From: Margaritifera margaritifera
Lineage: Eukaryota; Mollusca; Bivalvia; Unionida; Margaritiferidae
Direction: 5' to 3'
Length of the DNA: 64,000 nt
Assembly: GCA_029931535.1 (NCBI GenBank)
Contig: JAQPZY010000861.1
Coordinates: forward strand, 310,001 to 374,000
In this document: positions 1 through 13,130 of the stretch, piece after piece
Layout: each line of letters begins with the position of its first letter
Position numbering within the stretch: position 1 is the first letter of the stretch
The notes under the pieces: model-generated
Database searches by the model: none
Seen by the model: only the letters and a program-made list of their open reading frames with translations
What the model was told of the DNA's origin: nothing
Position numbers and translations under genes: made by a program

Positions 1-2200
1 GAAAAAAGTTAGTTAAAACAATTGAATGTAGGACTTAATATGTATTGGTATTGTATTTGTTTCTATTTTTAATAGACAAAATGTACGACAAATCCTGAAA
101 TAAAACAACAATAGCAACACCTGGTAGAAATTACTCATAAACCAAAAATAGAAAAATGTCCTTTTCCTGTAATATTTTAAGAGAAACAAAACCTACCGAA
201 AATTTGTAGTAGATAAATTAAATGGCAAAAGAACGAACATTCCACTGTCCAACGCTTAGTATTATAGGAGTTGCAATTATTGCTGTTATTACTAGTTCAG
301 GATTAATATTTGGTTACAGTAACCCATTAAAAAGATGCTTGGAATAAGTATGGGTTCACCTATGCACTTTCATGACTTAGCTAAATTTATAGTAATTTTG
401 GTATTAGCTACTTTGATAGAAAATTACGTTAAAAACGTTACTTTATCTGAGTAGAATAGGACATACAATATACAAAACTAAATGGCAAACGAAACAATGA
501 ACATTATCAACATCATCTATCATACAGCACCAAGTTCAGTGCTTATTGTCTAATACAGTGTTATTATGAAGAAAATTTGAAAGTTTACAGTATTGTCACC
601 AAGTAATCTTAAAATTGATGAAACTACAAAATGTATTATTCCGGTTTCTCTCTCACAGTTTGCAACTGATAACCTTATTGCACATACAATTAGTTGTGTC
701 TTTAATGTTATAAGTAGTATGTAAGTTGTCAATTCATGGTCGAAATATACATCTTTTTCTTTTAAGTTTAAAAACCCGTCAAAAATTTCACAGGTTCTTT
801 ATCAAAGTTGTTCCGTTGCGTAAAAACAAAATATTATGGCTGCCAACCCTAATGTAAAAACGATCTATTTTTTATGGTCAGGAAGTTTATTGTTAATTTT
901 AGAATTTTGAAAATATAAAAGTCTACTACTGACGACAGGTAGGGTAGAACTTTGTCTCAGTAGCGGTGTAATGTTTGACAGGTTTATTGTTTTGGGGGTA
1001 TATCCCAATCTTCTGTACTACTCCTCATCCACTCCCTGAAGAAGAACCAAACTTTCGTGTGTATCTTATTTAACTTTTGGCTCAATATTTAATTTTCTAA
1101 TTTGGTTCGGAAATTACATTCTAAAGTGCTCCCAACTTTTATTCTACATTTCTTCATCTTCTCTGTAATTTCACTAATTCATTGGTGACAATGGATGGAA
1201 CTAGGATTATGGAGTGTCCAATGCGTTCCAAAAAGGATAGCAATCGGCCAAAAACAACCACAAGCACATTTGGACAAATATATTCGCAGGAAGCGTGTTC
1301 CCGTTGGTACAAAAACTCTCCACAAAGATCTGCACTCTGGAAGTAACGCGATATTCTCTACTCCTCAATCGGACTGGTATATACCGAAGCAAAGACGTTC
1401 TGACAAACGCGCCCGAACTCCCCGTTCCTCAGTACGTTCTAACACACACATGCTCGCTAAGTCGTTCACGTACACTCACCAGTTACGTTTACTAATAGGT
1501 TACAAACGATTTGCATATCACAGCATACTACTAAAAAATCAGTTTCTAACAACTCGGACAAACGGACAAATGGAAGGAGTTCGTCTCCTAACACTGGTTG
1601 GTCCTTCTGTAATTGTTACTTCTTCTATCTTCCTTTCACAGCACGGCATTGAGTACTCATAATCCGAAACATCTGACAAATACTAACGTGATCCTTACAC
1701 ATGTCTAAGATGTCACGGCCCCACTAGAATTCGAGCACGCACAATACGACATCGAGGACGCACACGAAAACACAATGGAAATGTGATCACTGGTCCCTGC
1801 CAAAATTATGTAAGGATGTGAAAATAATTAGCACTTCAAAATTATCACGTACAAGGCAAAATAAATGCTACCTCGGGTATGCCGAGAGAATATTTTCCCG
1901 GTGCTAAGATACAGCATCTGTCCGATTCGAGCAAGAAGTCTGAGCCGCAAACAAATGTAAATAATGCAACTGTAGATATCGGGATTACTTCGTGGCAAAA
2001 GACTTGTGCTCACACTATCCCTGCAGAATTTAGTTAACTTAGGGTTGCTTTGGCAAAGCAGGCGTTTCCCAATGCAAAAATCTTCTTTCAGCTGGTGAAT
2101 TACTCCCCGAAACTTTCTTTTGATGAACTTTCTTTCTAGCACTTAGACATGCTAATTTCGTTTCACTCCAAAAATTTCAATTTTTGCCCAAAACAAAAAG
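1..2200. other. AT-rich stretch, no gene recognised
   Basis: Both strands were read. An open frame at 1195-1662 (+) and one at 1828-2142 (-) have no recognisable motif, and their composition is compatible with chance. No repeat structure stands out. Confidence 0.4.
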
Positions 2201-2212
2201 TCTCCAAGTTCC

Positions 2213-4345
2213 ATGCAGGGAAAGGTAGTTCACACTGGACGGACGAGACTGCGACTGCTAACAGTTAGCACTGGAACACTTTTTTATTATAAGTTTGCAA
2301 TCCAGACTAGGAACTTCAGTGGTAAATCTCTCCAAGCGTCATGTGCTGACTTCCGTGGAACATACTTTACTAGCTCTAAATTGTTTACCGACACCGAACA
2401 ATGTAGACATTTGGATGAAGAAATACAATATTTTGAAAAGCGTTTGTCGGTAAAATTCTATTTTACTTATTTGGCAAATCAAAAAGGGAATACGCATCTT
2501 CGTAAATCCAAATTCAAAAACAAATCCATTTGGCAGCCTACTTATGCGTTGGGAGAGGTGAGGAATCTCATTTTTTGAGATAAGAAAAAAATGTATACCT
2601 GACGTTTTTACTTAGAAGTCAGACCTCAGTAAATCAGAATGTAATGTCTTGCAAAATGTGTCCAAAAACAAATATTTGCTAACAAAAAAGCAGAAACGGG
2701 AAAATGCTACCGTTCTCTTGGACTAAGATCAGTATATTTTGAAAGCAGAGTGACCATTAAATGATTTGGAGTATTATCAACTTTTTTCTGTGGAAGTCAG
2801 ACATGAACATGAAAAGTTAAGTGAAGGCAGTTGTATGGTCAAAAGGTAATGTGACTACTTGATTCCGAATAATTCAATGCCAAGGTATATTGTTTGTTAT
2901 CTGTTAAAAATATACCTTTAAATATCTTGAAATTTAGAAACCCGTGGAAAATAGGACTGTACCAATAGAAGTTCTGCAAGGTAATCCAGTTATTTCAGAT
3001 TGATAAAGTGGGACTGAACACATTCCCAAATGGATAGATTTTTATTTAAGGTTTTTGGCTCAGAAACAGTTTTTATATCTTAAAGTTACAAATGATCTTC
3101 TGGAAAAGTTGAGTAAAACTGAACCTCCTAAACACTGTACTCTGGTCACAGCAGATATTGGTAGCCTTTATACTAACATCGAGGATGATCATAATGCTGG
3201 TAGAAAGGTTGATGATCCGCATCCAAATTGACCGGCAAAGGAAATGTTAAATTCACTGAAAATATGTATTGCAAAGAACGACTTTTTTCATTGCCAATTT
3301 ATCGTCAAAAGAAAGGTTTAAATATGGCAATAAAGTTTGCTCCAGTTTATAAAAACATGTATGCAGCTGAATTGGAGAAATAAATATTTGTTAAGACCAA
3401 AAAGCTACCATTTTTATGCTAGGTTTATTAATGACATTCTCTTCATGTGGACCCATTCGGAAAAAGAACTAAAAGGGTTTCTTGTTGGATGATTTGTCAT
3501 CAGTCATCAGTTAAAATGAAAACTAAAATTAGTAATGAAAGTGTTGACTTCGTTGACGTTACAATATCGAAGGGAAATAACACTATAAAGGGAGATAATC
3601 TGTACACTAGGCTATAAGCTAAAGCAAACTGACACTCTTAAATTGTTGCATAAAAATACTTTTAATCCACGGCATACGTTCTGAAGCAATGTTAAATCGT
3701 GAATACTGACATTCCGCCAGATTTTCAATATGAATAAGTCTTTCACGACGCTTGTTCATTCCTTTTCGCAGGGTGCGAGAAAGAAGTTAAGATATCAGGA
3801 AACTTAGACAAATTTAATCCGAGGCATTAAGAAGAGTAAATATTCATAGCAAACACAAGAAATAGTTCCGTTCATTCCTCATTTCAATGGACGCTCAGAC
3901 TCTATTTCAAAGCATGATAAACAAAATCTTAGTGACTTGCAAGCTTTCTGGCACGTGCACGTTGATTACAGTTTATAAATTCAGACGAATATATTGAATT
4001 TTTAGTGAAATTCAAGATATCAAGTATCGATAAACCTGGCTGTTTAAATTGTGAATTTAATGGTTGTAAGTTGTATGAATCACTAATTAATTAAAACATA
4101 GTAAAAATCTTGAAACAGGTAGAATTAAAAAAATAAATATTAAACAATGTATTTCATGTGAAGCACAAAATTTGATCTATGCAGTAGATTGTTTTGAGCT
4201 GCAGAAAACAGTATGTGGGTGAAACTGAAAGAAGTTTTTAGTCATGCTCCACTGTCTATTTTTCTTTTCAGATCTACTGTCATAGCTAGATATAACCTTT
4301 TTGTGTTGATATGCCTTTAAACACAAATCAATCAATCAATCAATA
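2213..4345 (+). pseudogene. Strongly decayed Penelope-like element (RT plus GIY-YIG remnant)
   Basis: Successive short frames on + give PLE reverse-transcriptase landmarks in the right order. At about 3150-3190 there is a motif A-like stretch (ADIGSLYTNI). At about 3310-3390 a GLNMAIKFAPVYKNMYAAELEK stretch corresponds to motif B (the usual G-T-A-M-G is partly lost). At about 3420-3460 RFINDILFMW is a motif C in which the first Asp of the usual pair is Asn. Further on, about 4020-4060 has Cys-containing GCLNCEFNGCKLY, and 4170-4235 has NLIYAVDCFELQ followed by GETER, which matches the start of a GIY-YIG endonuclease. Stops and frameshifts are frequent. The frame at 2213-2578 could be the N-terminal region but is not diagnostic. 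The element ends near an (AATC)n tract at about 4328. This is an old, dead copy, unlike the two PLEs at 19-25 kb. Confidence 0.6.
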
Positions 4346-4372
4346 AATTGGTCAATCAATCTGTCTTTAATA
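4328..4372. repeat. (AATC)n short microsatellite at PLE tail
   Basis: Four to five AATC units follow the decayed GIY-YIG region. Short tandem repeats at the 3' end are common for PLE insertions. Confidence 0.5.
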
Positions 4373-4711
4373 GTATTCAGTCATTAAACTGTTAAAACAT
4401 TACGAAGCTACTTTGACTGTTTGCAAAAAATAAATAACAGCAACAAACATCAAACAACGAGGGCTTTATACATTTTAAATATTATTTCGCTGATGTAAGA
4501 TTAGATAAAACTTGTACTGGCAACATTATTATTTGTATCACTACATGGTAGTTAGTTGCCATTCTCTTAGCGATTTCAATCGCGACCTTTAATTAGAAGG
4601 TGACTGGTTTTTGACAAACTTGTGTAAAGCGGTTGTAGTAATTAACACTTCAGGTTTATAACGTATACGGTCCGATAAATGCCATCTTGAAAACGCCTAG
4701 ATAGAATCTTG

Positions 4712-4778
<67 letters not shown>

Positions 4779-5735
4779 TGTGTGTCTCTCTCTCTCTCTC
4801 TCTCTCTCTGTGTGCGTAACTGATTAAAAATTAAATACTTCTGAAAAGGACAGGAAAGTGCTTTATTGTTTCTGTTGCATGAGATAAGACCGAAGATAAC
4901 TTAGCTTGTTAATAGTCTCTTGATTCAAAGACGTTAGGATATTTTTCTGCATGATTGTCGCTTGCATAACATAAAGCGTGCGGTACGACTTGTACCTCTC
5001 TGACCCTGTATCAGCCTTTAGGTCAGGAATATATACAGAGTCAGAGGAACTTGGACTGTACAATGATCCGACAAAACTTACAAAAATTAGCTTCTAAATA
5101 TGATGTTTCTTATTAAAAAAAATTTTTTTTAAAAGTAGCAAGCAGAAAAGTTCCTTTTAAGTCGTAACCCTTACCTTTGCTATCTGAATCTTCGTGACCT
5201 CAATCTTAGGGGACTATTTCACCCTGACATTAGGATGGACTTTGGCACGTCCCCGGACTTTGGGATGGACTCAAGTTTCAGTCAATAACACACACACAAA
5301 CGCCTTTAATTCTTCCCAAAATAATGTGAAAAAGAGTTAAAGACTCGTTACAGAGTCGAGGTCCTTTCTTTTAGCTTGACTGTCTGATCTATATTTTGCA
5401 CATCTGTTTAGTTTGCTTTAGTTCAAGAAACCAGTATTGAGCAGATTAGCCACTTCATAGTGGCATTATAGATTAGCCACAAAAGCTGCCAAATTCAAAT
5501 GCCACATTACAAATTTTATGGTAAAATTATGCTGAAATGATGAGGAAAATTAATCATTTTTCATCATTAATCATTTTCTAAAAAACTGTTTGATTAATTA
5601 ATGATTAAATTCTAAACAATGATTAACTGATTAATCACAACCATGCCCTAATCGAAATTTAAAAGCCGCAGGTGATTCGTGGAAGAACGTGTTATTCGTC
5701 TGGAAAACAAAGTTGATTTCACCCAATTTCAGACA
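4346..5735. other. Non-coding, microsatellite-bearing stretch
   Basis: Apart from the (AT)n-(TC)n tract near 4714-4810, I see no gene. The open frame at 4863-5063 (-) has no recognisable feature. Confidence 0.4.
4714..4810. repeat. Compound microsatellite (AT)n-(GT)n-(CT)n
   Basis: About 30 AT units are followed by a short GT run and about a dozen CT units, ending in GTGTGCG. Confidence 0.95.
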
Positions 5736-5737
5736 AA

Positions 5738-5890
5738 GAAAAAGGACGGATACATATGTAGCGCCATCTATGATCAGAAACTTCAGAAACTACAATATGC
5801 ACTACAAGATATATCCCAATCAAATTATCAGTGGAGAATACTGTAAAGGAAATGTGTCATGAGAATGTTGTAGCGGGATACTGAAAAAGG
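5738..5890 (-). repeat. Dispersed repeat fragment, copy A
   Basis: The block from GGACGGATACATATG to TTGTAGCGGGATACTG aligns by eye with 13131-13262, sharing GCCATCTA, the AGATAT/GGAGA-TACT core, AAGGAAAT.TGTCA and the terminal GTAGCGGGATACT. It abuts the (AT)n tract at 5898. Minus-strand orientation is chosen because copy B lies next to a minus-strand PLE fragment. Confidence 0.55.
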
Positions 5891-5895
5891 AGGTG

Positions 5896-5897
<2 letters not shown>

Positions 5898-5956
<59 letters not shown>
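5898..5956. repeat. (AT)n microsatellite
   Basis: About 29 uninterrupted AT units. The apparent ORF across it (poly Ile-Tyr) is an artefact. Confidence 0.97.
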
Positions 5957-5958
<2 letters not shown>

Positions 5959-6165
5959 GGGACAGGGATACTTATGGATGTTTTGTCTGTACTTAGGATG
6001 TTCAACTGTGTGTCATTGAGATGTATATATTATACAGGATGGGTCTAGTGATAGATATTGATTGCTGATTGTAACTCTTTATTTGTGGTTTGTGTGGGAG
6101 AATCTCTCATACATATGTGTTATATAGGATGGTCCTACTGAAGTATGTTGTCTCTTTACGTGTGG

Positions 6166-6168
<3 letters not shown>

Positions 6169-6241
<73 letters not shown>
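6169..6241. repeat. (AT)n microsatellite
   Basis: About 36 AT units. The overlapping Ile-Tyr frame on + is not a gene. Confidence 0.97.
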
Positions 6242-6242
<1 letters not shown>

Positions 6243-6912
6243 CAACAGTTGTTTATATTCAGAATCAACTGATGAAGGTGAATTAGACATGGACACAGTA
6301 TTTATTATATACCAATCAGTATACAACTCAAGTTAAAAGGCTACATTTCCCGATGTTGATCTGAAACTTTATATCAGATGCGCGCATCTGAAACAGATTT
6401 GGATTCCTTGCTGTCAAGGATGATGTCAACTAACAACGATTGATTTGGTGCTTGTATCGCTTCTCGTTTGATAGCGGAGGACAGCGGATCACGCTCGACA
6501 CTGAAACGGTGGTTTTAGAAGTAAAAGGTTCATTTTAAGAAGCATACAACTTTATGGAATATACTGATTTTTTCTTCTTCATAAATATATAAAGTATCCC
6601 ATGTAATCGTTCACAACATAAGGAGCCATTTATTCAATCCATGCGTGTAGCTCTAAAAAAAAAAAAAAAAAAAAATCAAAAAAAGAGAAGCTCTCCGCAT
6701 TTCCAGGGGAAACACTTGCGGGTCTGTATAAGGAATAAGTACTTTTAAAACTTAATTAATGGAGCAAGTGCTGGTACTGAATGAGTTAATCAAATTTCCA
6801 GCGTGTTGAGAAACTTGTCATTACATTTTTCATTGGTTCAGGCCCTCATTAGAGAAGCATATTTACCTTCAAACTCAATTGTGTAAAAGGTCCGTTGTTA
6901 TTTTTGTCTAAT
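6242..6912. other. No gene recognised; poly(A) run
   Basis: Contains an A-run at about 6655-6675. No coding or structured repeat signal was seen on either strand. Confidence 0.35.
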
Positions 6913-6913
6913 A

Positions 6914-7030
6914 ACTGGGCAGTGGTCAATGTATATGCGGGTCTAGGAGACACAACCATCAATTAAAGCTAATATTGCTTGTAACTTTCTTTGATTGTCT
7001 GTCCTCATATTCTGTAAGTCCCAAGCTCAC
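6914..7030 (+). repeat. Dispersed repeat family R1, copy 1
   Basis: Shares the order GGGCAGTGGTCAAT - spacer - CCATCAATTAAAGCTAATA - TTGCTTGTAACTTTC with the copies at 11890, 26310 and 27350. No coding potential or tRNA-like box was seen in it. Confidence 0.6.
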
Positions 7031-9615
7031 TTTACAACAAGAAAATCAAAAAGTTGTTTGTAGTAAGTTTAAGCGATTTGTTTTATTGGAAAAAAGATAC
7101 ATCCTTGAGTAATTCTTTGCAAATGTTTTTGAAATAATTTTAAAAATTCCATAACCTGGTGCTCAAATAAACTACGCTAACACTAATTGCAGCGAACACT
7201 AGTTAGTATTAAATTAACTATTGTATACTACAAATTTTCTCTGCGACTATAAATAACATTTTGGCCATATTCACCATGTCCAATATTGCCATAAGTCTGG
7301 AAAGAACGGAGGTGCCTTTACCATTTCCGATAAACAAAAAGGCCTCACTTAAACGAAAATAACAGGAAATTAATTCCACTGAGTACATTAATTCTATGTT
7401 ATGATCATTATCTCTGTCACGAGCTATATTGATTTCTTGATGTTGTGAAAATATATGATCACTTTAAAAATAATAATAATTAAAAAAATCTAATACTGAC
7501 GGGTGAAAATACATTGAATGCATAAAACCCACATTATATTTGACCCTTTCTAGTGCACTATATTTTGCTAAAGAGAAAGTACGCCTGTCATACTTGGTAC
7601 ATTCAGGCACAACATAAGGGAAACGTATTTAATTTTGAGAATCGAAAAAGTCACAGTTCAGTTTATTAAACGACCTTGCAATACTACGAATAATGATTAA
7701 TGAGCCAAAATAGTGCCTGACTAACTCTGCTAGAACATTAATCAAATAGTATGACAATGACATTCATTTGATCTCAGGTATTACGTCAAATCTCTCCCAA
7801 CACTCACAATGTGTTTTGATCTCATTTCACAAATATATGTATCGCGTTGTGGTCCAGAAATATATGACCCTTTAGATGTGTTTTTTTTAAAAAAATCATT
7901 TCATCTCAATATTGTGAACGGTTCAGTATTCACTACTGGTGTTGTTTTTACAGATATATCTTTAATGGTGTGTTAAGTGTTGAAAAAGCGAACTTGTCAC
8001 TTGGGGGAAAGGTGTATCGATTAAATAATTCAAATCTTTGGCTTACGCATGGAAGAATGATCTCAGGTTAGAACCAGACTTGTAGAAACGAATGCATCAA
8101 CTGCCAACCAACAAGAATTCTTTCGTGTTAATCCATTTTCTGGTGGAGCAGTAATATACTTGGTTCATCTCTGTCGAACTTTGATCAATCGTTTTACTCA
8201 CGATGCAAAATTAACCAAGTCATACTGTCATATAATAAAGTATCTCATATTTAAAGACTTTCTCTGATGAGGACTGAAAAGGATAAATAAATCAACGAGA
8301 ACTAAATATAACTAAATTGAATGTTCAGGCCTGATATTTCCTTGTGTCTGTAAATCCATTTATTTCACCAAGTGGATATCAGATCAATCAAAACTTAGCT
8401 CGCATTCTGTTGCTACTCAAATCACCCCGTGTCAATCATTTATTTCAGCTGAAAACTCTAAGTGCACTTTTTTAAAAATTACAATATACGCTGAAATGTC
8501 GATGTACACGAAGGATTTGGGATAGTTTATTTGGTTTGCGATTGTATATCCATCCCAATATGGCGATAGTTCATCAAAACGGATGTGTAATAAATTCGTT
8601 GAAACTTCAAACCGATTAAACGCGAGACCTCCGACATAACGTAGATCCGACGGACACCTATACGCGTTTTTGTTCTGTTGACCTTTTCATTCACCAATCG
8701 AATTACAGTTTTTACATTTATAAAAGTGAAAAAGTCATTTTGGAACATAACGTTTCTGACGATACCTAACATAGCGCCAAATCAAACAAAAGCAATAACA
8801 ACAAAATGTAGTACACATTGCTTATTCTGACTTTCATCCTTTTAATTCAACTCTACAAACTAATTTGGGGGTATTTTTCTCTACCATCCAGTAAGCAAAT
8901 TTCATTTGCGCCTTCTTGCACCAGATATTGAAAATTTAAAAAATCTGTTGGATTGTGTGACCTTTACTTTTTTCATCAGCTATGAAAAATTGCAAAGATA
9001 AATCGTTTTGCTTGCGTTTAATTTCCTTAACTTCACAAATAACGAATTTATGTTAATTCCCGTATTTATTTTATTCAAGGACCATTTTAAGCTACATTAT
9101 TAATTAAATGTGCTCGTGCTTTTTCATCCTCTTCCCTTCAATCAATTTTTTTTTCTGTTGTCTATAGAAAGACATATTTTGCCAATAGTACTGATGGAGT
9201 AATTTTAATCACTTTGAATCGTGCAAATGCTGTATATGAGAACACAAGTTGTCAGAGTTTCTTGCCACCTGTAGGTTTCATTCTAGAGCCCAGAAATGAA
9301 ATACAGTTGTGATTTGAAGAAGAAATCGAGCGTCCAATGTCATTTTATATGACGAAGCAGTTGACCATTCAAGATGCTCGTTCATTGGTGTTACATAGTG
9401 TTATAACAATGTAGAAACGTGGCACGAAATAATCCTTTTTGTCTGTTTCAAACTTGATGATAAACATTTTTTTCTCGAAACGAGATCATGTAGCCGAGCT
9501 GGTTTCAGTGCTTCATATTAACTTGGGCTTGCATATCTCCTTTTAACTAAAATAACCCTTTGGAAGAAAATATAAAATTGGATTGCTTTGAATAGAAAAA
9601 AAAGAACCGCTCATC
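7031..9615. other. AT-rich stretch, nothing identified
   Basis: About 2.6 kb read on both strands. The open frame 8527-8772 (-) has no recognisable motif. No tandem repeat or tRNA-like head was noticed. Confidence 0.35.
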
Positions 9616-9616
9616 C

Positions 9617-9618
<2 letters not shown>

Positions 9619-9692
<74 letters not shown>
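9619..9692. repeat. (AT)n microsatellite
   Basis: About 36 AT units followed by ACACAC. Confidence 0.97.
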
Positions 9693-9698
<6 letters not shown>

Positions 9699-9699
9699 T

Positions 9700-10600
9700 A
9701 CTATTCTTTGTGACATATTGCTCTCTAATAGCAGGTCCGATATAACCACATAATATCCACTCATGTTACCATTTCACAACGATTTAAATGTACAAACTTC
9801 GCACATTTTTCTATTTTCTTTTATCATGACAATTGTTCACTCGTATAGCCATTTTTAACCCACTTTGATTTTAGACATACACATTATACTGGTCTGATCC
9901 CAAGGTTTAAAACCTATCTTTCATCTACACATCAAAGCGTTAAATGGCATATTACATAACTGCTATTACTTTTATCTGACGTTTTATTGAGGTCATAGAC
10001 AATATGAAGATAATTTCATTCATTTTGCTCGTTAGCTTATAAAAGAAAATTCCTTCACTTACGAACCATTAATCCCGGGTGTTCTTCAAGGAAAGTTTGT
10101 TTTCCGGCTTATTCGAAGCATCAATTGTACTAATACCAATGATATTTGTATTGATTGTCGGTCCCATTATCAAACATGTCAAGCAAGCCATCAGGAAATA
10201 TTGATCAAATGATGCATTTCATCAAAAAGCAAGCCTGGACTTATGGTGTGAGTTATCTGCGACTTATTTCTAGGCAGTAAAAGAAATATAAGAGAAACTT
10301 GAAGAACGACAATCTATTAAAGCCGTGCTTTTTATTACTGTCTTTGAGCCATTTCATTTTAACTGAACGCAAATTCTTCAGAATCTTGTGCTATTTGTAT
10401 CTCTCCGCCGGCGAAGCAATTAACTAGTTTTGTCTTTTTTTCTCCCCGTCTTATCTCATCTTCGTACAGCTGGCGATACTATTTTGACACGGAATCTTAT
10501 TCTCACTTCTTAAAATTATGTTATCACTTTGCCAAGATGGGTATATTATGGAAGGTTTAACCCCTCCTATTAACCGCTTGCAGGCTCGTCAATGTTGCAT
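9700..10600. other. No gene recognised
   Basis: AT-rich sequence between a microsatellite and a SINE. No motif was recognised on either strand. Confidence 0.35.
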
Positions 10601-10602
10601 AG

Positions 10603-10841
10603 CCTTATGCGCTCTCCTGCATGTCGTAAGATGCAACTAATGGAGGCAGGAGCTGCATGGCTCAGTGGTTAGCGTTCCGGACTAGCGACCGAAAAAGCCA
10701 GGGTTTGAATCCTACCAGCTGATAAGTCCGGGTCAGCTACCTCCATGGTGTCCTTGGGCACGGCACTTTACTCCAATTGCTTCGGCACTAAATAACCAAC
10801 TTGTTCTGATGCGCCGTAAACCATCAAACTAAATCAAACCA
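10603..10841 (+). mobile_element. tRNA-derived SINE
   Basis: A tRNA-like head carries a pol III A box (TGGCTCAGTGG, 10658-10668) and a B box (GGTTTGAATCC, 10702-10712). A body with GTGTCCTTGGGCA.GGCACTTTACTCC and CGGCACTAAATAACC follows, then a CAAACC-type tail. The same body occurs at 11282, 27660 and, reversed, at 37498. Homology with the 27.7 kb copy extends about 50 bp upstream of the tRNA head (TGCGCTCTCCTGCATGTC). Confidence 0.85.
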
Positions 10842-11281
10842 TTCCTATTACTTCGAATGATCTAAACGATTATGTATCGTCTGACATAGATCGTATACAT
10901 GATCTGTTATTAACTCCTCACATTTAGGCTGAATTCTACATAAGAAGTATTCACTTGGCTTTTATGACTGAGCTTATAATGGAATAGCCAAATTTTGGCA
11001 ACATTCCTTGTCCTAGCGTATACATAACTTTTTTTTACATCACTTTCTTTCAGAGGTATTAAAACTATCTCCAGGCAACATTTACTACATAATAATAACT
11101 TTTTTAAAATTAGCTAATGTGAGTTTCAGAAATTAATTTTCATGTGGATTTTCTTAGTAAATCAACATTATTGGGTCACCTTAAGGGGGAAAAAAATATT
11201 CTCGATTTTATTTAAAGCAGCTAGAATACATAAAGTCATATCATATATGTCAGATTTTCAATCTTATTACCAATCGCCATA

Positions 11282-11795
11282 GGAGTTGCGGTGGTTCAGT
11301 GGTTAGCGTGCCGGACTTGCGACTGAAAGGGTGCTGGCAGTGGCGGCGCGAGGGGGGTCGAGAGAGGACAATTTCCCCCGGGCGCCCGGTAAAGTGGGCA
11401 CCGTCGGGATTTTTTTTTTTTATAGCTGAAATTTTCATAGTATTTCAGCTCACCTTAGTGTAATGGGGGCAATTCTTGACAAAACGTATATTTAGGAGTG
11501 GGAGGGACGTTGGCAACTGACATAAAATCTGTTCTCTGTGGGAAAGAAGGGGCACCACTAAGGAACCTTGCCCCCGGGCGCCTCTGTAGGGGCAGCACTA
11601 AACAACATTGCCCCCAAGCGCCTCAAACCCCAGCGCCGCCACTGGGTGCTGGTTCCAATCCTACTATCGGATCAGTCCAGGTCGGCTACCGTGGTGTGTT
11701 CTTGGGCAAGACACATTTTATTCCAATTTGCCTCAGCAATAAATAACATCCTTGTATTACTATGCAGTAAAACACCAAACCAAACCAAACCATTC
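11282..11795 (+). mobile_element. tRNA-derived SINE, split by a hAT-type MITE
   Basis: The SINE head (11282-11337, A box GGTTCAGTGG) is cut within the sequence upstream of the B box. The body resumes at 11653 (GTTCCAATCC, then GTGTGTTCTTGGGCAAGACA and AATAAATAACATCC) and ends with (CAAAC)n-like sequence. The insert and its duplicated target are annotated separately. Confidence 0.85.
11338..11644 (+). mobile_element. Non-autonomous hAT-type MITE with perfect 8-bp TSD
   Basis: Terminal inverted repeats begin CAGTGGCGGCGC on the left and end GCGCCGCCACTG on the right. The element is flanked by GGTGCTGG at 11330-11337 and again at 11645-11652, an exact 8-bp target-site duplication. An 8-bp duplication and CAG...CTG ends are hAT hallmarks. 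There is no transposase. The interior is G/C-rich at the ends (CCCCCGGGCGCC) and shares CAACTGACATAAAA.CTGTTCTCTGTGG with the element at 53,762. The nominal ORFs here are chance frames. Confidence 0.9.
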
Positions 11796-11889
11796 CCCTT
11801 GAGTAACCGGTAATAAGCATTGATTAAACGAACCACCTCCTTGTTCAGCAAAGACTGAGTATCTCCAATACAAATAGCCTTCAATTGTT

Positions 11890-12010
11890 TGGAGCTGATT
11901 AAATGGGCAGTGGTCAACGTATTATAAAGACTGATGAAGCGACCATCAAGCAAAGCTGATATTACTTGATGTTTTTATTTTGTCTGTCTTATATTCTATG
12001 GGCGCCAGAT
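11890..12010 (+). repeat. Dispersed repeat family R1, copy 2
   Basis: Contains GGGCAGTGGTCAACG and ACCATCAAGCAAAGCTGATATT, with the same spacing as the other R1 copies. It lies about 95 bp downstream of a SINE. Confidence 0.6.
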
Positions 12011-13130
12011 CCTCGATTTCCTTTCTCATTCCAAGTATATCGCTGGATCCCATACCATTGATTTAGGTTCTTGCTATACTCATGTACTTGTAACATTGTG
12101 TGTGTGTGTGTGTGTGGGGGGGGGGGGGGGGTCTGGAATAAATCCGAGAAATGAACTCGTGGCTCTCATCAGAAATAACACATGTGACTGAATGGCGCTT
12201 GTCCATGATTCTTTGGGGTTTTCACAAATATAAAAAGGAATATTACACTTTCAAAATTTGTGTTGTTAATGATAAAGTATAAACATCTGCTTATTCATCA
12301 ATTACTGAACATAATGAACAAGGAGAGTGCAGAATATATGCAGAAAATACCTCTTTTATTTTGGAATTAAATGCTGGAAAATAAACAAACATACATAGGA
12401 TAACCAGTCATAGATTAAAACTACCGGATTCGACATTCCTATTTGTGTGTAATTGTTCTGGAACTTAAAGGTATAGCATTTTTATATGTTTCTCATGTTT
12501 TAAATATATTTTTGTATTTTTTTCCCTCACCTTTGGGCAGCTAGTGAAATGATTTTAATGTTTATGCTTATCCTCAGGGTTTGCACGCTCTGAGTTCACG
12601 TATGTATTAATAATCTATGGTCCCTAGATACGTTCAGTATGCAATCGTAATCTCAGACACTCTAGTCCCTACAGATAACCAAGAAAACGTATCTTATCTA
12701 ATGTAGGCGTTCTAGTAATCAATGTACTTGTCCTTCCATATTTCAACTGCCATTTTTGTTATAAAGTTGTATGAGTGAGCAAAGGATAGAACTGACCGAA
12801 ATTTCTTAATACAAACCCTTATGCAGTGATGTGTACATAATGAATAAATCTATCATTTATCAATGTCCAGCAGGATATTATTCTATTTATTCATTATTTA
12901 TGTTCGTCGTTATCTTCTTTGTCATTTAGTCTTTAATTAAAGAAAAGTGAATTTAAACACTATATACTTTGGCAAGAAAGGAAGGAAAAAATGATAAACG
13001 GTCTTAAAACGGATAAACTACATATCTATCTTAGTCCAACAAAGTTGCATAACAAAAATCAAAGAAGGGATTATCGTGCCTAGCACGCACAGAACCAACA
13101 TGTTTTGACCTAATTCCAGGCATTGGAACA
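12011..13130. other. No gene recognised; short GT/G tract
   Basis: Contains a (TG)n-G-run at about 12098-12130. Otherwise AT-rich sequence without recognisable coding or repeat structure. Confidence 0.35.

Noticed and set aside
1195..1662. 155-aa frame near the window start
   Set aside because: No recognisable motif, overlapping frames of similar length on both strands, and no sign of splice sites or homology.
5820..6336. Open frames with long Tyr-Ile repeats (also at 9,543-9,764, 20,553-20,795, 26,734-27,075)
   Set aside because: They are translations of (AT)n or (AC)n microsatellites and have no protein-like flanks.
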